The notes beneath the pieces are model-generated. The model saw nothing but the letters and a program-made list of their open reading frames with translations, made no database searches and was not told the origin of the DNA. Made by a program: the position numbers and the translations under genes. From Pseudozobellia sp. WGM2 (GTDB taxonomy: Bacteria; Bacteroidota; Bacteroidia; Flavobacteriales; Flavobacteriaceae): 64,000 nt of DNA. The stretch lies in NCBI RefSeq assembly GCF_017810075.1, contig NZ_JADNYK010000004.1, positions 248,001 through 312,000 on the forward strand, written 5' to 3'. Positions 8,615 through 17,870 of this stretch are shown piece after piece; the first letter of the stretch is position 1; each line of letters opens with the position of its first letter.

Positions 8615-9475
8615 TTAACTTTTGAATGTTTTCTTTAAAAATTTAATGCCTTCGGAGGCAAACTCATCTTGACTATCGGCCAAATTCTTCCATATACAGA
8701 CCGCACCGGCAAGCTCTTTAATTTCCGGGGTAAAACTTTCGATAACAATCCCTCCTTCATAATTGATATCTTTTAATCCCTGTTGAAAATCATCCCAAGG
8801 GGTTAGGCCCGTTCCGGGTATTCCCCGATGGTTTTCAGACACCTGTACGTGAATCAGTTTTTCACCTACGGTTCGTATGGCTTCACGTATATTTTTCTCC
8901 TCAATGGTCATGTGAAAACCATCAAGTAATACTTTAGCATTCGACTCATTAATATCATTCGTTAAGCGAACTACGTCTTCGGCGGTGTTTACCAAATCGG
9001 ACTCAAATCGGTTCAATGGCTCAAGTGCAATAGATTGCCCGAAACCTTTCGCTATGTCGCAAACCTTTCGCAAGTTCTTGACCGCCAATTCCCATTCGGC
9101 CTTTCGCTGTTCACTGGAAACCATTCTAGCTTTTCCCACCGCTGAATACATGGGGCCGGCCAAAAAATCTACTTCAAACGTTGTGCATAGTTCAAAACAC
9201 TTTTCTACGTAATCGAAGCAATTTTTATGCAATTGCACATCATCACTTGTCAGGTCTTTAGTAGGTCCGAACACCCCACAAACGGTTGAAGAAAGTCCGT
9301 TCTTTAACAACTCTTCTTTCACCACTTTACCATCGATCAAGCTGGGGTCTTCGACCGGTATTTCTACGGAATCATAACCCAACTCTTTTATCTTAGGAAA
9401 GAGGGAAACCGATTCAGTAGTAAAGGGGGACTGCCATAACCAGGTACTTACCCCGAATTTTATAGAATTTGACAC
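8615..9475 (-). CDS. sugar phosphate isomerase/epimerase family TIM barrel
   Basis: 286 residues, an AP endonuclease 2-type TIM barrel like those of ketose 3-epimerases and hydroxypyruvate isomerases. Likely metal ligands are seen in IALEPLNRFE (Glu), LLDGFHMTIEE (Asp), VQVSENHRG (His) and GIVIESFTP (Glu). The start codon is GTG, since no ATG lies near the conserved beginning (SNSIKFGVSTWLWQSP). It is five bases upstream of the Gfo/Idh/MocA gene, an arrangement typical of inositol and rare-sugar oxidation or isomerisation routes. Cytoplasmic; the exact substrate cannot be assigned. Confidence 0.88.
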   Translation of the reverse strand: MSNSIKFGVSTWLWQSPFTTESVSLFPKIKELGYDSVEIPVEDPSLIDGKVVKEELLKNGLSSTVCGVFGPTKDLTSDDVQLHKNCFDYVEKCFELCTTFEVDFLAGPMYSAVGKARMVSSEQRKAEWELAVKNLRKVCDIAKGFGQSIALEPLNRFESDLVNTAEDVVRLTNDINESNAKVLLDGFHMTIEEKNIREAIRTVGEKLIHVQVSENHRGIPGTGLTPWDDFQQGLKDINYEGGIVIESFTPEIKELAGAVCIWKNLADSQDEFASEGIKFLKKTFKS

Positions 9476-9500
9476 GTTGAATTTTATTTTAATGTTAGTA

Positions 9501-12500
9501 TTAGTTACTGCCGACCACTTTCATCACCCCCTGCATTATACGCCAGTGCCCTGGAAAGGTACAGATGAAGGGATACTCACCCGGCTCGGTCGGAGCGGTA
9601 AAACTTAAAGTTACGCTCTCTTCAGGATTGACAAGAGCGGTAGCATAAAGAACCTCTGGCATTTCAGGAACATAGTTCAATTCAGGACCCTTGGGGTCAA
9701 CTGCCATCTTATCCGCTGCAGCACCAACCTTTTCTTTTTCACCCTTTTGCACCACGACCAGATTATGCTGCATAAAATCAGTGTTCGCAAATCGGATACT
9801 AACCTTTTCCCCCGCCTCTACCACAAATTCCGAAACATCAAATTTCATCTCGTTCGTAACCGTACCGATATTTATCACCTTTCCCGCAATATCTTCTTGA
9901 GACTCCTCCAAAGCTACCGTACCTACTTTATCCATATAATTCGCAGCAAAAGTTTCAGCGAGTAAATCTCCCTGAAGAGGCTCTTTCTCATTCTCGGCCA
10001 TTGCAAGGTCAGGCTTAAAAGCGGAGTGTTTCTTTTTAAATGCCCCTATAAAACCATCAATATGTTTCGATGCCGCCACATAAACAGCTTGGGACAACCA
10101 CTCATCGTCTTGAACATCTTTATCTTGACTAAGTTCATAAAGAATTTCACCTATTTCTGGGGAAGGTGTTCTTTCAGAAAAATACAATAGAGCGGCAAGT
10201 TGAACCGAAGAATCTTTATCATTGAGTGCTCCTGAAAGCATTATCGCCTTATCGACCTCATTATTTTTAGGAAGAATTTGTATCGCAGCTTTACGAACGG
10301 CCGCCGAAGCGTGAAACAATGCACCCCTTACCACAGAAGCGGCCTCTTTTTGCTGGGCAACCGCCCCTAAACCATCAATCGTCCACAATGCATGTAAAGC
10401 AGCAGGGTTCTGCCCCATGCTATTTACGGCGTTATTGTTGACCAACTTATACAATTGACTTAAAACATCGCTATTACCCCGCTCTACCAACAAACGCTGA
10501 GCGGTCATTCGCCAGAACATATTATCGCTGCCCAAGGCATTGACCAGATCCTCTGAATTGTTTTTGTCCAAAGAGAACTCATTTGCCTCAGAATCACCTT
10601 TAGGCACTACACGCCAAATGCGCCCATGAGCCTTATCTCGTAGAGGATTGACATAAGCATTACCTGATCCGTTTTCTGCATTAAAACCGCCACGCTCTAC
10701 ATTTGGCGTCGGATTGTGCTGCACAATAAAATTATACCAGTCAGCTACCCAAACAGAGCCATCGGGCCCTACTTTCGCTTCTACCGGAGAGACCCACTCA
10801 TCGGCCCCGGCAAAAAGGTTGCCGCCATCTTTTTCGAGATAGCCCGCTCCTTCTTTTTCGATTTTCGCGATATGTACCACCCCACCTGTGGGCTCACAGA
10901 CAAACGCAGTTTTATTCCAATACGAACTAGGGTAATCACGCGCTGTGTAAAAATGATGACCGGCAGCAGCCGTAAAGCCGCCAAAAACATCTACCTGTCT
11001 ATAGTTCGGAGTAATAGGCTGCATATCATAATGCCCGTCGATTTTTTTACTGCCCAGAATAGCAACGCCCTCGACATCGGTAAAATTATCATTAGGTATA
11101 CCCAAGAATACACTATGAGTATTATTCGCCGTAGAAGCAAAGACCGAATTATCTTCGGTAACACCTAACCCCCACGTATTATTACTTGTATTCGTTAAAA
11201 ATTCAAAGTTCTGATAACTGGTATCGAATCGGTAAACACCTTGACGAAACTGAAAGTCTTTACCAAAAATATTACCCTTAAAACCAGAATAGCCGAGCAC
11301 TCCATAAATATGATTATCTATAGAATATTGCAGGTTAGAAGGCCCTGCATGGGTGTCGAAAGTACCCCATCCGTCGATAATTTCTTCCCTCACATCAGCC
11401 TTATCATCTCCATCGGTATCTTTTAAGAACAGGAATACAGGTGCTTGTGAAACGATAATACCCCCATTGGCAAAGGCAAAACTCGTTGGTATATTTAGGT
11501 TTTCAGCAAAAACGGTCACCTTGTCGGCTTTTCCATCTCCATCGGTATCCTCTAAAATTTTCACTTTATCATCACCGACGCCTTCATCATTTCGCACCGT
11601 ATTAGGGTAGTCTACCGTTTCAATTACCCACAGCCGCCCCTTCTCATCCCAATTCATGGCAATCGGGTTGATAATGTCGGGTTCAGAAGCGAAAAGCTCT
11701 AATTCGAAACCTGCTGGCACCTGAATCAACTTTGCCGATTCTTCAGGACTCAATGGCAGCTGGTATTTAGGCGCAGGATCTCGCTTCTCATAGTTCGGTA
11801 TATTAGGTACATCTTTATAGGCCAATTGAGGAATATCTTTTGAAAATGCTTCCCAGTTTTGCCTTACTTTATCCGAAACGGCCCACAACACCCCTTGTTT
11901 GATTAGGTTATGAAAACCTGGGTTGTTCCACGTTCTTTCATTATGGCCATAAGCGGTATAAAACACCTTGCCCTCGCCATGGTTCTTGACCCACGTCCAA
12001 GGTTCACGGTGCTCCCCTTCGACCCGCTCCATCAATACCGTAATATCATCTGCAATTTTATCGTGCACATAAGTTTCATCCCATGTTGAAAATTCATTTA
12101 CATTTTGTATCGCAGGGTGATCCTTAGCCACAATATTAGCGGTAAAAGTGCCCGTTTTATGCGTCATAAACTGGGCCCCTACCAAATCTACATACGCTGG
12201 CGAATTTTTAAAACAAAAACTAGCGGAGTGAATGGGTATAAAAGCATGCCCTTCTTCCACATAATTTAAAAGAGCTTTCTCCTCTTTACTCGAAATTTCC
12301 TCATGATTGGCGTACACCATCAATCCATCATATTTTGACAGGTTCTTTTCATTTATGTCGGCCGTATTCTCGGTATAACTTATATTGATACCGTCCTTTG
12401 CCAATGCAGAAGCGAGAACCGGAAAATAGGCACCCGAATTATGGTGCTCCAAAGAGTGGCCCAAAAAAAGAATTTCTATGCGCCGGGGCTCGTCATCTGA

Positions 12501-12590
12501 ATGCTGAGCATGTTGTTTTTCTTCCGAACCGCATCCTGTTAATACAAACAGAAATAACAGTGCGCTGAACGCTGATAAGTTGAGTTTCAT
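9501..12590 (-). CDS. lipoprotein fusion: ThuA-like, PVC-type dehydrogenase, HEAT and azurin-like domains
   Basis: A 1029-residue lipoprotein (FVLTGCGSEE). Domains in order: ThuA-like (about 40-240), a membrane-bound dehydrogenase-type propeller (about 285-660; IQVPAGFELELFASEPDI, MNWDEKGRLWVIE, and two Ca-binding-like DTDGDGKAD/DTDGDDKAD stretches), HEAT-like helices (about 690-840), and a cupredoxin (about 910-1029). The cupredoxin has azurin spacing: His in DFMQHNLVVV, then C1010, H1015 and M1019 in CTFPGHWRIM. Many relatives of the middle domain end in a haem c CxxCH instead; none is present here. Probably a periplasmic sugar or polyol oxidase passing electrons to copper. First gene of the operon with the TIM-barrel and Gfo/Idh/MocA genes. 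Confidence 0.88.
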   Translation of the reverse strand: MKLNLSAFSALLFLFVLTGCGSEEKQHAQHSDDEPRRIEILFLGHSLEHHNSGAYFPVLASALAKDGINISYTENTADINEKNLSKYDGLMVYANHEEISSKEEKALLNYVEEGHAFIPIHSASFCFKNSPAYVDLVGAQFMTHKTGTFTANIVAKDHPAIQNVNEFSTWDETYVHDKIADDITVLMERVEGEHREPWTWVKNHGEGKVFYTAYGHNERTWNNPGFHNLIKQGVLWAVSDKVRQNWEAFSKDIPQLAYKDVPNIPNYEKRDPAPKYQLPLSPEESAKLIQVPAGFELELFASEPDIINPIAMNWDEKGRLWVIETVDYPNTVRNDEGVGDDKVKILEDTDGDGKADKVTVFAENLNIPTSFAFANGGIIVSQAPVFLFLKDTDGDDKADVREEIIDGWGTFDTHAGPSNLQYSIDNHIYGVLGYSGFKGNIFGKDFQFRQGVYRFDTSYQNFEFLTNTSNNTWGLGVTEDNSVFASTANNTHSVFLGIPNDNFTDVEGVAILGSKKIDGHYDMQPITPNYRQVDVFGGFTAAAGHHFYTARDYPSSYWNKTAFVCEPTGGVVHIAKIEKEGAGYLEKDGGNLFAGADEWVSPVEAKVGPDGSVWVADWYNFIVQHNPTPNVERGGFNAENGSGNAYVNPLRDKAHGRIWRVVPKGDSEANEFSLDKNNSEDLVNALGSDNMFWRMTAQRLLVERGNSDVLSQLYKLVNNNAVNSMGQNPAALHALWTIDGLGAVAQQKEAASVVRGALFHASAAVRKAAIQILPKNNEVDKAIMLSGALNDKDSSVQLAALLYFSERTPSPEIGEILYELSQDKDVQDDEWLSQAVYVAASKHIDGFIGAFKKKHSAFKPDLAMAENEKEPLQGDLLAETFAANYMDKVGTVALEESQEDIAGKVINIGTVTNEMKFDVSEFVVEAGEKVSIRFANTDFMQHNLVVVQKGEKEKVGAAADKMAVDPKGPELNYVPEMPEVLYATALVNPEESVTLSFTAPTEPGEYPFICTFPGHWRIMQGVMKVVGSN

Positions 12591-12677
12591 AAGATTGTTG
12601 ATTTACAGTATCAATGTTACTAATTATTTGAGTCAAAAAATCACTCTGAGTTATCACATACTGACTGTTTTATATCA

Positions 12678-12705
12678 TTGTTTGATTTTAATATCGATAT
12701 ATTTG
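12678..12705 (+). promoter_or_regulatory. candidate Bacteroidota promoter of the AraC gene
   Basis: TTG at 12678-12680, a 17-base spacer, then TATATTTG at 12698-12705, a perfect TAnnTTTG. The spacer ends in the palindrome ATATCGATAT (12691-12700), which could be an operator. Transcription would start about 45 bases before the TTG start codon at 12759. Confidence 0.5.
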
Positions 12706-12758
12706 ACAAATAAGTACTCAATTTTAGCATTTCACCGGTTTACATTAGACTCAAGCAA

Positions 12759-13625
12759 TTGAAAACTGCCTTACAAAAATCTCCGATACCTGAATCTCGA
12801 GCCTACGTGGCCAAACTATTGGACGAGCCTGTTTTTGACCCGCATTGGCACTTTCATTCCGAATATCAAATTTTCTTGGTTCTAAAGGGTAACGGCACCC
12901 GATTTATTGGTGATAGCGTGAAACCTTTTAAATCGGGCGATATCACATTCACAGGTTCGAACTTACCCCATTTATGGAGGAGCGACCAAGAAATTGAACA
13001 AGCCAAGAACATTGCCTGGTCTCAAGGCGTAGTCGTATATTTCAGGGAAGATTTTCTAGGGGATAACTTTCTCAACACCCAAGAAGCCATTCGTTTGCGA
13101 AAGGTTTTTCACAAAAGCCTACGTGGATTGGAATTTGCGGGCGACACCGCTAAAAAATTGAGAAAAATGATTCTTAAGCTGGTTACCCTTGAGGGGCTTG
13201 ATGGCATTCTTCATTTGCTTAAAATATTAAAATGTATAAGCCAGACCAAAGAGTTTCATTTATTGGCAAGCGCCGGCTACACGAATACCCTAAGGGAAGC
13301 CGACACTGAAAGAATGTATACCGTATATTCTTATGTGATGAAAAATTTCAAAAATAAATTGGCCATAGCCGACCTTGCGCAAATGACGAACATGACCCCC
13401 ACTTCGTTCAGTCGATATTTCAAGTTACACGCGAATAAATCGTTTACCCAGTTCGTTAGTGAAATCCGCATCGGCCATGCCTGCAAACTATTGATAGAAC
13501 AGAAAAAAAATGTATCTACAGCCTGTTACGAGAGCGGTTTTCAAACCTTATCCAACTTCAATCGGCAATTTAAGGCGATTACCAATAGAACGCCTTTAGT
13601 CTATAAAAAGGAATATGAACTTTAG
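12759..13625 (+). CDS. AraC family transcriptional regulator (TTG start)
   Basis: 288 residues: a cupin-like sensing domain (about 25-110, HWHFHSEYQIFLVLKGNGTR) and two helix-turn-helix units at the end (about 190-285, KLAIADLAQMTNMTPTSFSR and NVSTACYESGFQTLSNFNRQF). The start codon is TTG at 12759; no ATG lies in frame before about residue 130, which would remove the sensing domain. It is divergent from the three-gene sugar operon ending at 7482 with 168 bases between, so it most likely controls that operon in response to a sugar or its product. Confidence 0.9.
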   Translation: MKTALQKSPIPESRAYVAKLLDEPVFDPHWHFHSEYQIFLVLKGNGTRFIGDSVKPFKSGDITFTGSNLPHLWRSDQEIEQAKNIAWSQGVVVYFREDFLGDNFLNTQEAIRLRKVFHKSLRGLEFAGDTAKKLRKMILKLVTLEGLDGILHLLKILKCISQTKEFHLLASAGYTNTLREADTERMYTVYSYVMKNFKNKLAIADLAQMTNMTPTSFSRYFKLHANKSFTQFVSEIRIGHACKLLIEQKKNVSTACYESGFQTLSNFNRQFKAITNRTPLVYKKEYEL

Positions 13626-13693
13626 ATATTTCTTAATGTCCGCTGATCAAGTTTCTAGATAGGTTATAAGCTAAAATCGCCTAATTTTGTAGT

Positions 13694-15244
13694 ATGGTCA
13701 AAACCCTACAGATTCGATTATCACTTGAAGAAGAGGCCCAAGAAGGGCAACTGAAGCACAGAGCAGCCAAATACTTAGGTCTTGACCAAAAAGAGTTCAA
13801 GCTAAAAGTTCTTAGAAAATCGATAGACGCACGCAAGCCCAAGATCGTTTTCAACTATAAGTTGGCCGCTTTTGTTGGTGAAGACTTGCCTGCCCTAGAT
13901 TACAATTTTGATTATAAAGATGTGACTAAAGCCAAACCCGTTCATATTATCGGTTTCGGCCCTGCGGGAATGTGGGCCGCCCTTCGTTGCTTAGAGCTCG
14001 GCTTCAAGCCCGTTGTTTATGAGCGGGGTAAAGATGTTCGCGAACGTAGGCGTGACCTGAAGGCCATTAATCAAGAACATATCGTAAACGAAGATTCTAA
14101 CTATTGTTTTGGTGAAGGCGGAGCTGGAACCTATTCCGATGGAAAACTCTACACACGTAGCTTAAAGCGAGGTGATGTAAAGCGTATTTTTCAGAGCTTG
14201 GTACATCATGGGGCTACCGAAGAAATACTGATTGATGCTCACCCCCACATTGGCACGAATAAGCTGCCGAAAATCGTAAAAAATATTCGCGAAACAATAA
14301 TTAGACAGGGTGGAGAAGTACATTTCAATGTTAAACTAACGGATTTAATAATTGATGGTAAAAACCTAAGGTCCATTGTTTTAAATAATTCAGAAGAAAT
14401 TCAAACGGAACGAGTGCTTCTGGCGACCGGTCATTCCGCCAGAGATGTTTTCTATCTTTTGGATAAAAAGAAAATAGCACTTCAGGCAAAGTCTTTTGCC
14501 ATGGGCGTTCGGGTAGAACATCCCCAACATATTATCGATTCTATACAATACCATTGCGGTGAAAATCGAAATGAGCTTTTACCGGCAGCAGCCTATAGTC
14601 TGGTGCATCAAGTCAAGGGTCGAGGTGTATATTCGTTCTGCATGTGCCCCGGCGGCTTTATTGTACCTGCTGCTACTGCACCTGGTGAAGTGGTCGTGAA
14701 CGGCATGTCTCCCTCAAAAAGAAATAACCTGTTCGCTAATTCTGGAATAGTGGTAGAAATTGATGTAGAACGCGATATTCGTAAATATGAGCAATTTGGA
14801 AATTTGAAAGGTCTTGAATTTCAGAAAGATTTAGAACGTTTAGCTTTTACTTCAGGTGGAAGGTCTCAAAAAGCTCCTTCACAACGTTTAACCGATTTTG
14901 TTGAAGGACGTATCTCGGCTAATCTTAACCCCACATCGTACCAGCCGGGATTGGAATCTGCCCCACTACATTCCCTATTGCCCAAACTCATAGGCAGTCG
15001 TTTGAGAAAGGGATTTGAAGAGTTCGGTAAAAAAATGAAAGGATATTACACTTCGGAAGCCAATATAGTAGGTGTCGAATCGAGAACCTCATCACCGGTA
15101 ACCATCCCTAGAAATGAAAAACTAGAGCATCCGGATATAGCAGGGCTTTTCCCTTGTGGTGAAGGTGGTGGTTATGCCGGTGGAATCGTTTCCGCAGCAA
15201 TGGACGGGGAACGCTGTGCCGAGGCTGCCGTACTTGGACTATAA
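13694..15244 (+). CDS. NAD(P)/FAD-dependent oxidoreductase (COG2509-type)
   Basis: 516 residues. After an N-terminal alpha/beta segment (about 1-85) comes the FAD-binding Rossmann fold, HIIGFGPAGMWAALRCLELG, with VVYERGKDVRERRRD closing the loop. Other conserved stretches are CFGEGGAGTYSDGKLYTR, LLATGHSARDVF and a C-terminal flavin contact, LFPCGEGGGYAGGIVSAAMDG. It belongs to a widespread cytoplasmic family of uncharacterised FAD dehydrogenases; no substrate is known. A perfect TAATTTTG sits at 13682-13689, only four bases before the ATG, with no TTG at the right distance, so a leaderless or very short 5' end is possible. Confidence 0.9.
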   Translation: MVKTLQIRLSLEEEAQEGQLKHRAAKYLGLDQKEFKLKVLRKSIDARKPKIVFNYKLAAFVGEDLPALDYNFDYKDVTKAKPVHIIGFGPAGMWAALRCLELGFKPVVYERGKDVRERRRDLKAINQEHIVNEDSNYCFGEGGAGTYSDGKLYTRSLKRGDVKRIFQSLVHHGATEEILIDAHPHIGTNKLPKIVKNIRETIIRQGGEVHFNVKLTDLIIDGKNLRSIVLNNSEEIQTERVLLATGHSARDVFYLLDKKKIALQAKSFAMGVRVEHPQHIIDSIQYHCGENRNELLPAAAYSLVHQVKGRGVYSFCMCPGGFIVPAATAPGEVVVNGMSPSKRNNLFANSGIVVEIDVERDIRKYEQFGNLKGLEFQKDLERLAFTSGGRSQKAPSQRLTDFVEGRISANLNPTSYQPGLESAPLHSLLPKLIGSRLRKGFEEFGKKMKGYYTSEANIVGVESRTSSPVTIPRNEKLEHPDIAGLFPCGEGGGYAGGIVSAAMDGERCAEAAVLGL

Positions 15245-15304
15245 ACGAAGGGTTATTTAATTACTACCTTAAATAAACGTACCTTCGCGGCACATTTACA
15301 ACAT

Positions 15305-16612
15305 ATGACATTTAAAGAACTCGGCCTGGCCGAACCTATACTCAAGGCAGTAGAAGCCGAAGGTTATACTTCTCCCACCCCAATACAACAACAAGCAATA
15401 CCTATATTACTTAAGGGTAAAGACCTTCTAGGGGTCGCACAAACCGGAACAGGTAAAACAGCCGCCTTCGGTATTCCTATACTCCACCATCTATACCAAT
15501 CACAGAACGGACAGAAAGGTAGACGAAAGATAAAAGCTTTAATCGTGACGCCAACGCGGGAGCTGGCACTACAAATCGGTGATAGTCTTACCGCATACGG
15601 TAAACATACTGGGCTTAGAAACACCGTAATATTTGGAGGCGTAAAACAAGCCAAACAAGTAAACGCGCTCAGAAACGGTATCGACATTCTTGTTGCTACA
15701 CCGGGTCGACTACTCGATTTAATGGGGCAAGGCTTCATTACTTTTCGCGACCTTGAATTTGTAGTACTCGACGAAGCCGATCAAATGCTCGACATGGGCT
15801 TTGTACACGATATTAAAAAAATTATTGCGCAATTGCCTGCAAAACGGCAATCGTTGTTTTTTTCGGCCACTATGCCCCAAGCTATTGTGCAACTATCACA
15901 AAAAATGTTGGGCGATTTCGAACGGGTAACCATTAAACCCCAACAGGCCACTGCCGAGAAAGTTGAGCAAGGTGTTTATTTTGTTAGCAAGAAAAACAAA
16001 CCGAAATTGCTAGTGCATTTATTGAACGAAAACCCGAGCGATACCGTTTTGGTCTTTTCAAGAACGAAGCATGGCGCGAATAAAATCGTAAAAAAACTGT
16101 CTCAGGCGAATGTTAATTCTGCGGCTATACATGGAAACAAGAGCCAAACTGCAAGACAAAAGGCCTTGGGCAATTTTAAAGATGGCAAACTACGCGTATT
16201 GATCGCTACCGATATCGCTGCCCGTGGAATTGATGTCGAAGATCTTTCGTTGGTCATCAATTACGATTTGCCCAATGTACCTGAAACCTATGTGCATCGA
16301 ATTGGCAGAACCGGCCGTGCCAATGCCAGCGGAATCGCATTATCTTTTTGTGATAAGGAGGAAAGGCCATATTTGAGAGATATCGAAAAATTAATCAAAC
16401 AAGAAGTGCCCCGTATGCCCGAACATCAATTTGTTGATGATGAAGGTTCTGCGGATGAAGAAAATCAAAATCCGAAGCAAGGTAGAAACCAGAACTCTTC
16501 TCAAAACCGAAATAGAAATCGGAACAAGCGAAGAAATTCAAGTTATAGAGGTAGAAACAATAAAAACCGCCCTAGCGGCCAGAACAATAATAGACGCAGA
16601 AGCGAGGATTAG
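15305..16612 (+). CDS. rhlE: DEAD-box RNA helicase, RhlE-like
   Basis: 435 residues with all helicase motifs: Q motif [10 protein letters not shown], Walker [22 protein letters not shown] in [23 protein letters not shown] and HRIGRTGR. The N-terminus ([19 protein letters not shown]) resembles RhlE. The last 55 residues are a low-complexity Asn/Arg/Gln tail (about 380-435), typical of RNA-binding extensions in bacterial helicases. Cytoplasmic, likely acting in ribosome assembly or mRNA turnover, often cold related. Near-consensus TACCTTCG at 15280-15287 may be part of its promoter. Confidence 0.93.
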   Translation: MTFKELGLAEPILKAVEAEGYTSPTPIQQQAIPILLKGKDLLGVAQTGTGKTAAFGIPILHHLYQSQNGQKGRRKIKALIVTPTRELALQIGDSLTAYGKHTGLRNTVIFGGVKQAKQVNALRNGIDILVATPGRLLDLMGQGFITFRDLEFVVLDEADQMLDMGFVHDIKKIIAQLPAKRQSLFFSATMPQAIVQLSQKMLGDFERVTIKPQQATAEKVEQGVYFVSKKNKPKLLVHLLNENPSDTVLVFSRTKHGANKIVKKLSQANVNSAAIHGNKSQTARQKALGNFKDGKLRVLIATDIAARGIDVEDLSLVINYDLPNVPETYVHRIGRTGRANASGIALSFCDKEERPYLRDIEKLIKQEVPRMPEHQFVDDEGSADEENQNPKQGRNQNSSQNRNRNRNKRRNSSYRGRNNKNRPSGQNNNRRRSED

Positions 16613-16630
16613 AGCCAAGTTCCACTCCAC

Positions 16631-17662
16631 TCATAGGCGTTCTTTTTGACCATCTATTCTTTCACCATATTCTTTCTTGTAGATCTTGACTACTATCAAG
16701 AATAGACTTATTAACAAGGGGCCGAAAATCAATCCTATAAAACCGAAAAGGGGAACACCCACAATGACCCCAATTAAAGTGATTAACGGGTGTACGTTGT
16801 CTAATTTTCGGAGTACGTATAGCCGAATAACGTTGTCGGTAGAACCTACTACTATGAGACCATATAATAATATGCCCCAAGCTTGAAAATCGTTACCGTT
16901 GGTCAGGGTCAATATAAACACCGGAAGAATACCGATCAAGGTGCCTATAAAAGGAATCATAGAGCCAATGGCCACTATGACAAACCAGAAAAACGGGTTG
17001 TCGATGCCAAATATGAAGAAACCGATTAACGCTACTACACCCTGTGCAACAGCTACCATTGGAATACCTAAGGCGTTGGAACGCACCATGGCCTGAACTT
17101 CTTCTCCAATAAGTCGAAGATTTGTTTTACTTATAGGAAGGTATTCGAACAAAGATTCTTTCAATTGTTTTCTATTAGTCAACATGTAGAACAATAAAAA
17201 GTACATGATTGCAATTGCAATAAACATAGTAAATGTGCCACCAGCAAAAGTAGAAACATGATTGGTCAGCCAAGACGAAGCTCCTGAAGGATCAATTTGA
17301 GAAGTCAAATCGTAGTCTACCGCTTTTTCAACCACATACAGCTGGTTTTTAAAAGCTTCTATAACACTTTCCGATTTCTCGACCGCACTGCTTATTTTAC
17401 TTCCCAACATGGCTATGAGTCCTGATACCGGTACGAGAATGCCGATAAAGGATATAAACATAATCAAAGTGGCCGCTAAATTCGGATTCCAGCCCTTTTT
17501 AACCAACTTGGCCATCCATTTTCTAAAAAGCACATGAATGGTTATTGCACCAAGTATACCAGAGAGATAAGGGACTATTTCCCAAAATATAAGACCTCCT
17601 ATCAATAAAATTAGGAGCAATACGAATATTTGTCGAATAACATTGGGGTGTATTGATTTCAT
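16631..17662 (-). CDS. AI-2E family transporter / permease
   Basis: 343 residues from the ATG at 17662; an upstream extension of 26 residues is rich in charged residues and unlikely. About eight membrane helices are visible with the family's pattern: two pairs at the N-terminus (IFVLLLILLIGGLIFWEIVP, LAATLIMFISFIGILVPVSG), a cytoplasmic helical segment, and a C-terminal group with IPFIGTLIGILPVFIL and GVIVGVPLFGFIGLIFGPLL. Members export small molecules or act as Na+/H+ antiporters; the link to autoinducer-2 holds only for some. It converges on the helicase gene with only 18 bases between. Confidence 0.88.
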   Translation of the reverse strand: MKSIHPNVIRQIFVLLLILLIGGLIFWEIVPYLSGILGAITIHVLFRKWMAKLVKKGWNPNLAATLIMFISFIGILVPVSGLIAMLGSKISSAVEKSESVIEAFKNQLYVVEKAVDYDLTSQIDPSGASSWLTNHVSTFAGGTFTMFIAIAIMYFLLFYMLTNRKQLKESLFEYLPISKTNLRLIGEEVQAMVRSNALGIPMVAVAQGVVALIGFFIFGIDNPFFWFVIVAIGSMIPFIGTLIGILPVFILTLTNGNDFQAWGILLYGLIVVGSTDNVIRLYVLRKLDNVHPLITLIGVIVGVPLFGFIGLIFGPLLISLFLIVVKIYKKEYGERIDGQKERL

Positions 17663-17816
17663 AAATGATATAGGAATTAGGCTGCGGTTTCTTTGCCCGA
17701 AAATATGTCTAATACTTTCATGACCATAGCCTTTACGCACCGTTTTTTGACTGCATCCGAAAAATATTCGGCCTGTTGAGATAACAATGTTATTTCAACA
17801 ATAATGTGCACAAACC

Positions 17817-17849
17817 TTGAACATGTTGGCATGAAAATGTCTATTTTGG
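17817..17849 (+). promoter_or_regulatory. candidate promoter of the EEP-family gene
   Basis: TTGA at 17817-17820, a 21-base spacer, then TATTTTGG at 17842-17849, one base off TAnnTTTG. It sits 22 bases before the ATG at 17871. Confidence 0.35.
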
Positions 17850-17870
17850 TCAACTCAAAATGATATAAAA

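Noticed and set aside
10716-11168. 150-residue open frame on the plus strand
   Set aside because: It lies inside the well-supported 1029-residue fusion on the other strand and has no family features.
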